Below, one piece after another: positions 60,025-64,000 of a DNA stretch of 64,000 nt (its first letter is position 1; each line of letters opens with the position of its first letter). The translations under genes and the position numbers were made by a program. The notes under the pieces are model-generated. The model worked only from the letters and a program-made list of their open reading frames with translations. It made no database searches and was not told the origin of the DNA. The DNA is from Sulfitobacter sp. SK012 (lineage in GTDB: Bacteria > Pseudomonadota > Alphaproteobacteria > Rhodobacterales > Rhodobacteraceae): contig NZ_CP025804.1 in the NCBI RefSeq assembly GCF_003352085.1, positions 496,001 to 560,000 on the forward strand. Direction: 5' to 3'.

Positions 60025-60426
60025 ATGCGATTATTATTCCCGCTCTTGTTGATGATGCTGGGGGCCTGCAACACAGCTGGCCCGCATTTTCGTGGACTGC
60101 CCGCAAATACCGTAGTGGTAGACGGCTCTACCTTTGATGTCCGCGTGCGCGGCGAGCTTGCAGAGGCGATCCGCACCAATGGGCAATATGCGCCACGCTT
60201 TGGCCCAATCAGAGAAAGCGCAGGTCGCGCGATGGCGCAAGTCAGTGGGTGCAAGGTCAAGAGCGTGCGCGGTGATCAGGCGCAGGCGACGGGGATCTTG
60301 GATTGCGGAACAGGAGGGCCACGGGTGCCGAACTATACCGGTGATGTTGAGTGCGTCCCGGTGCGCGGTACTGCGCTACGCGGTATCGGCGAGGTCTTTG
60401 CCGACATCGACTGCTCACCGGCATGA
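60025..60426 (+). CDS. Putative lipoprotein
   Basis: This 133-residue protein has a lipoprotein signal MRLLFPLLLMMLGAC with the lipobox Cys at residue 15. The mature part contains VVDGSTFDVRVRGELAEAIRTNGQYAPRFG and two Cys pairs (VSGCKV, ILDCGTG, VECVPV, DIDCSP). I do not recognise the family; such proteins are known in Rhodobacteraceae. ATG 60025 is preferred over GTG 60007. Its TGA overlaps a possible 19-codon frame (ATGA). Confidence 0.75.
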   Translation: MRLLFPLLLMMLGACNTAGPHFRGLPANTVVVDGSTFDVRVRGELAEAIRTNGQYAPRFGPIRESAGRAMAQVSGCKVKSVRGDQAQATGILDCGTGGPRVPNYTGDVECVPVRGTALRGIGEVFADIDCSPA

Positions 60427-60482
60427 ATCCGCAATATCTTGTGGATAACATGGCAAGTGACCCCTTTGGGTTGTGTGTTTGA
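60423..60482 (+). other. Possible 19-residue ORF coupled to the lipoprotein gene
   Basis: ATG at 60423 overlaps the lipoprotein stop (ATGA) and opens a 19-codon frame beginning MNPQYLVDNMASDPFG. The overlap is typical of coupled genes, but there is no further support and it may be chance. A DnaA-box sequence lies inside it. Confidence 0.25.
60440..60448 (-). promoter_or_regulatory. Perfect DnaA box upstream of smc
   Basis: TGTGGATAA on the plus strand is the complement of TTATCCACA, the high-affinity DnaA box. It lies about 100 bp before the smc start. Only one copy was seen, so an origin is not implied. Confidence 0.4.
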
Positions 60483-60549
60483 GTTGACTCCGGCCCCCAT
60501 GGTCCGTCACGCTAACTCCCACTATGGAATCAGGTGAAGGACAGCGTTT

Positions 60550-63500
60550 TTGCGCTTTTCGAAACTCAGACTGACCGGCTTTAAGAGCTTTGTGGATCCC
60601 ACCGATTTGATCATCGCCGATGGTCTGACCGGCGTTGTGGGCCCAAATGGCTGTGGCAAATCCAATTTGCTCGAAGCGTTGCGTTGGGTCATGGGGGAAA
60701 ACCGACCGACCGCGATGCGCGGTGGCGGTATGGAAGACGTGATCTTTGCCGGGGCCGCAACGCGTCCTGCGCGCAATTTTGCTGAGGTTGCACTCCATAT
60801 CGACAATAGCGAGCGGTTGGCCCCGGCGGGGTTCAACGACTCTGATGGCCTTGAAATTGTGCGCCGGATTACCCGCGATGTAGGCAGTGCCTACAAGGCG
60901 GCTGGCAAAGATGTACGTGCGCGCGATGTGCAAATGCTGTTCGCGGATGCATCGACGGGTGCGCATTCTCCGGCGTTGGTTCGGCAGGGTCAGATTGCAG
61001 AGCTGATCAACGCAAAACCCAAGAACCGCCGGCGCATTCTGGAAGAGGCGGCTGGCATTTCTGGGCTTTATGCAAGGCGCCACGAGGCAGAATTGAAGCT
61101 GAACGGCGCTGAGGCAAACCTGACGCGCGTTGATGATGTAATCGAGCAATTGGCCGCGCAATTGGCGCAACTGGCACGTCAAGCTCGACAGGCTGCCCGC
61201 TACCGCGAAATTGGTGATCAGTTGCGGCGAACCGAGGGGATGCTGCTCTATCGGCGTTGGCGTGAAGCGGATGATGCGCGGGCGCGGACGGAAGAAGAAC
61301 ACCGCGGGCGGGTGACAGCCGCCGCGCAAGCTGAAGCACAGGTGTTGAGCGCAGCCAAAGCGCGTGCGGCGTCTGAGGACACGTTGCCGGGGCTGCGTGA
61401 AGAGGACGCGATTGCAGCTGCTGTTGTGCAACGGCTGGCGGTGCAGCGCGATACGCTGAGCGACCAAGAAGCCCGCGCACAGGCATTGATTGAGACCCTG
61501 ACCGGGCGCATCACCCAGCTGGCCCGAGATATCGAGCGCGAAGGCGGGCTGAACCGCGACGCTGGCGAGACGATCGAGCAGCTGGAATGGGAAGCGCGCG
61601 AGCTTGAAAAAGCAGGTGAAGGCCATAGTGAAGTCCTAGCCGCCGCAGCGGAGGCAGCTCGGGAGGCGGCCACGGTTTTGCAAGCCCGCGAGAGCGATCT
61701 TGGTCAGCTGACCGAAGATGTCGCACGGTTGGCGGCACGGCATGGTTCAGCAGAGCGGTTGCTGGAAGACAATCGTAAGACGCAAGGAAAGTCTGAGGCT
61801 GAAGCTCTGCGTGCGCAAGAGGCTGTTGCCCAAAGTGGTGCGGCTCTTACCAAAGCCCGCGAGGATTTTGGTATTGCTGAGGCGGCAGAGAAACTGGCCG
61901 TTGCTGCGGGAGTGGCGGCCGAAGCTGCCTTGATCGCTGCCGAAGAACTGCGGGCTGAAACGCAGTCGCGCGAAGCTGAGGCGCGCGGTGAGCGGTCAGA
62001 GGCCGAGGGCGAGATGAACGCACTTCGGGCTGAGGCGGGCGCTTTGGCAAAGCTTGTTGAACGCGACACGGCTGAGGGCGGACAGATCCTTGATCGGTTG
62101 CAAGTGGAGCATGGGTTTGAAAAGGCTCTTGGTGCGGCATTGGCAGATGATTTACGCGCCCCAGAGGTGGACGCTGATGGGCCGTCAGGCTGGGCCGTGT
62201 TGCCTGATTTTGATACCGAACAAGCGCTGCCTTCTGGTGTGACGCCGTTGACCAACCATGTGTCGGTGCCTGCGGTGCTGTCGCGGCGTATGAGCCAGAT
62301 CGGCCTTGTGGATGGGGATGATGGGCCGCAGCTTCAGGCGGCTTTGCAACCTGGTCAGCGACTTGTGTCGCCAGAGGGTGATTTGTGGCGGTGGGACGGA
62401 TTTCGAGCCTGGGCCGAGGATGCGCCGTCGGCGGCCGCATTGCGGTTGCAGCAGCTCAACCGTTTGGAGGTTCTCAAGCAAGGTTTGGAACAAGCAAGCC
62501 AACGGGCAGAAGGCGCGCGCGCGGCCCATGACGCGCTGACGCGCAGCCTTTTAGAGCAGACAGAGGCGGATAAAAAAGCGCGAGATGCCCGACGGGATGC
62601 GGACCGCGCGATTGCTGATGCGGGCCGTGCGTTAAGCCGGGCAGAAGCAGATCGCAACTTGTCAGAGGGGCGGTTGGAATCGCTGGGTCTGGCCGTCAAG
62701 CGCCACGAGGATGAGGCGATGGCCGCGCGTGGTCGGGTGCTGGAAGCCGAGCTTGCCTTGGCAGAGTTAGGCGACCTTGAGACAGCGCGGACAAGTGTTG
62801 AAGATATCCGCATGACGGTTGAGGCTTCGCGGATCACCATGATGTCACGCCGTTCTGGTCATGATGAATTGCGCCGTGAGGGCGAAGCACGCTTGTCCCG
62901 CGCGCAGACTGTGACGAAAGAACTGAGTGGGTGGCAGCACCGACTGGAAACCGCCGAGAAACGCAGCACAGAACTGGTGGAACGCAAGGATGCGTCTGAG
63001 GCAGAGCTAAAGGCCGCCAGCGCTGGACCCGCCGAGATTGCAGCAAAGCGTGATGAGTTGAGCATGGCGATCGCGAAAGCCGAAGCACGGCGTGCAGAGT
63101 CCATGGACAAGCTAACGACCGCGGAAAGCGTGTTGCGTGAGGCAACTTTGGCGGAGCGTGAGGCGGAGCGTGTAGCGTCGGAAGCGCGTGAGGGCCGTGC
63201 CCGGTCAGAGGCGCGCAGTGATGCAGCCAAGGAAACTGTGGCCGCTGCTGCAGAACGCATTGCTGAGGACCAACAGCTGACGCCGAACCAGCTCCTGACC
63301 CAGCTTGATGCCACACCTGATCACATGCCCGGCGCTGATGCGCTTGAGGCGGATGTGAACCGATTGAAACGTCAGCGTGATGCTTTGGGGGCCGTGAACC
63401 TGCGCGCCGAAGAAGACGCCAAAGAGGTTCAAGAGGAGCACGATACGCTGGTTAGCGAAAAGGCGGATCTTGAAGAGGCGATCAAAACTTTACGCGCGGG

Positions 63501-64000
63501 GATCGCCAGCCTGAACCGAGAAGGTCGCGAGCGGTTGTTGACAGCATTCGAGCAGGTCAATTCCAACTTCTCCATGCTCTTTAGGCATCTATTTAATGGC
63601 GGCGAAGCCAATTTGGTGATGGTCGAATCCGATGACCCGTTGGAGGCCGGACTTGAGATTATGTGCCAGCCACCGGGCAAGAAGCTTAGCACGCTCAGCC
63701 TGCTGTCTGGCGGGGAACAGACGCTCACCGCCATGGCGCTGATTTTTGCCGTATTCCTTGCCAACCCGGCCCCGATTTGTGTGCTCGACGAAGTTGACGC
63801 CCCGTTGGACGACGCCAATGTGACACGGTTCTGCGATCTGTTGGATGAGATGTGTCGCCAAACTGATACGCGGTTTTTGATCATTACCCACCACGCAGTT
63901 ACGATGGCGCGGATGGACCGTTTGTTCGGCGTCACCATGGCCGAACAAGGCGTGAGCCAACTCGTATCGGTCGATCTGAAAAAAGCGGAAACGATGGTCG
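60550..64000 (+). CDS. smc: Chromosome segregation protein SMC, nearly complete (C-terminus off the edge)
   Basis: About 1150 codons are present. The N-terminal ATPase half begins with TTG 60550 giving MRFSKLRLTGFKSFVDPTD and Walker A GPNGCGKSNLLEALRWVMGE. Long Ala/Glu/Arg-rich coiled coils flank the hinge region (around GWAVLPDFDTEQALPSG and ALADDLRAPEVDADGPS), and the C-terminal half has the signature LSLLSGGEQTLTAMAL and Walker B ICVLDEVDAPLDDANV. SMC dimers with ScpAB organise and segregate the chromosome. A TTG start behind AAGGA is unusual but gives the canonical SMC start. The end lies just past the window. Confidence 0.95.
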   Translation, partial: MRFSKLRLTGFKSFVDPTDLIIADGLTGVVGPNGCGKSNLLEALRWVMGENRPTAMRGGGMEDVIFAGAATRPARNFAEVALHIDNSERLAPAGFNDSDGLEIVRRITRDVGSAYKAAGKDVRARDVQMLFADASTGAHSPALVRQGQIAELINAKPKNRRRILEEAAGISGLYARRHEAELKLNGAEANLTRVDDVIEQLAAQLAQLARQARQAARYREIGDQLRRTEGMLLYRRWREADDARARTEEEHRGRVTAAAQAEAQVLSAAKARAASEDTLPGLREEDAIAAAVVQRLAVQRDTLSDQEARAQALIETLTGRITQLARDIEREGGLNRDAGETIEQLEWEARELEKAGEGHSEVLAAAAEAAREAATVLQARESDLGQLTEDVARLAARHGSAERLLEDNRKTQGKSEAEALRAQEAVAQSGAALTKAREDFGIAEAAEKLAVAAGVAAEAALIAAEELRAETQSREAEARGERSEAEGEMNALRAEAGALAKLVERDTAEGGQILDRLQVEHGFEKALGAALADDLRAPEVDADGPSGWAVLPDFDTEQALPSGVTPLTNHVSVPAVLSRRMSQIGLVDGDDGPQLQAALQPGQRLVSPEGDLWRWDGFRAWAEDAPSAAALRLQQLNRLEVLKQGLEQASQRAEGARAAHDALTRSLLEQTEADKKARDARRDADRAIADAGRALSRAEADRNLSEGRLESLGLAVKRHEDEAMAARGRVLEAELALAELGDLETARTSVEDIRMTVEASRITMMSRRSGHDELRREGEARLSRAQTVTKELSGWQHRLETAEKRSTELVERKDASEAELKAASAGPAEIAAKRDELSMAIAKAEARRAESMDKLTTAESVLREATLAEREAERVASEAREGRARSEARSDAAKETVAAAAERIAEDQQLTPNQLLTQLDATPDHMPGADALEADVNRLKRQRDALGAVNLRAEEDAKEVQEEHDTLVSEKADLEEAIKTLRAGIASLNREGRERLLTAFEQVNSNFSMLFRHLFNGGEANLVMVESDDPLEAGLEIMCQPPGKKLSTLSLLSGGEQTLTAMALIFAVFLANPAPICVLDEVDAPLDDANVTRFCDLLDEMCRQTDTRFLIITHHAVTMARMDRLFGVTMAEQGVSQLVSVDLKKAETMV

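Noticed and set aside
60415..61626. 403-residue open frame on the minus strand over smc
   Set aside because: It is a shadow of smc: the plus strand has unmistakable SMC motifs in phase, while this frame has no family likeness, low-complexity content and no ribosome site.

Overview
The window looks like chromosome of an aerobic alphaproteobacterium of the Rhodobacteraceae (Roseobacter group). The evidence is the MipZ ParA-like ATPase, the TrcR/DUF1013 regulator, the split FoF1 operon with both b' and b subunits, a small SRP RNA, a Rhodobacteraceae-style smc with a TTG start, the membrane-anchored cytochrome c552, and the TRAP and Yej transporters. Gene density is high and most neighbours are linked by 1-8 bp overlaps. 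Nothing looks like a phage, an insertion sequence or a CRISPR array.

Layout. 1-4.3 kb: a partial thiolase and a short AMP-ligase (minus), a quinone oxidoreductase, a T2 ribonuclease and trcR. 4.3-7.1 kb: the classical dnaX-ybaB-recR operon (minus). 7.5-13.7 kb: a zinc metallopeptidase, SRP RNA, a 2',3'-cyclic nucleotide phosphodiesterase, nudC, an SRPBCC protein, pheA and cycM. 13.9-19.65 kb: yejABEF peptide transporter operon. 19.7-26.7 kb: a LysR regulator with a divergent 48-residue gene, a SPOR-domain D,D-carboxypeptidase, a HAD hydrolase, clpS, an RsmC-like methyltransferase, an SDR with altered catalytic residues, hemF and a CAT-anticodon tRNA.

27.0-40.2 kb is the most distinctive part: a one-directional aromatic catabolic block. 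A TRAP transporter (dctPQM) is followed by a benzoate-CoA ligase, an alpha/beta hydrolase, a DUF309 protein, boxC, boxB, a SnoaL-like protein, boxA, a hotdog thioesterase, the HTH/shikimate-kinase regulator boxR, and a degenerate 3-hydroxyacyl-CoA dehydrogenase. This is the aerobic hybrid route: benzoate is activated to benzoyl-CoA, epoxidised by BoxAB and ring-opened by BoxC. The aldehyde dehydrogenase BoxD is absent from the window. Spaced TGCA-N6-TGCA motifs precede the ligase, boxC and boxR and suggest BoxR control.

40.3-64 kb: an orphan Tat-type peptide-binding protein, MarR and EamA genes, mipZ, and then a translation/SRP block on the minus strand (ffh, GNAT, chorismate mutase, rpsP, bluB, a 49-residue gene, rimM, two sulfotransferase-like genes, trmD, rplS, rpmE). 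A carboxymuconolactone decarboxylase-family gene sits on the opposite strand within this block. After it come a LysR-EamA pair, a 22-residue membrane peptide gene, an ArsR regulator with a perfect palindromic operator, the Fo operon atpIBEF'F, trmL, a FadR/GntR regulator with its own palindrome, a lipoprotein and nearly complete smc, which runs off the right edge.

All functional calls come from reading motifs in the sequence and from family knowledge. No database search was run.
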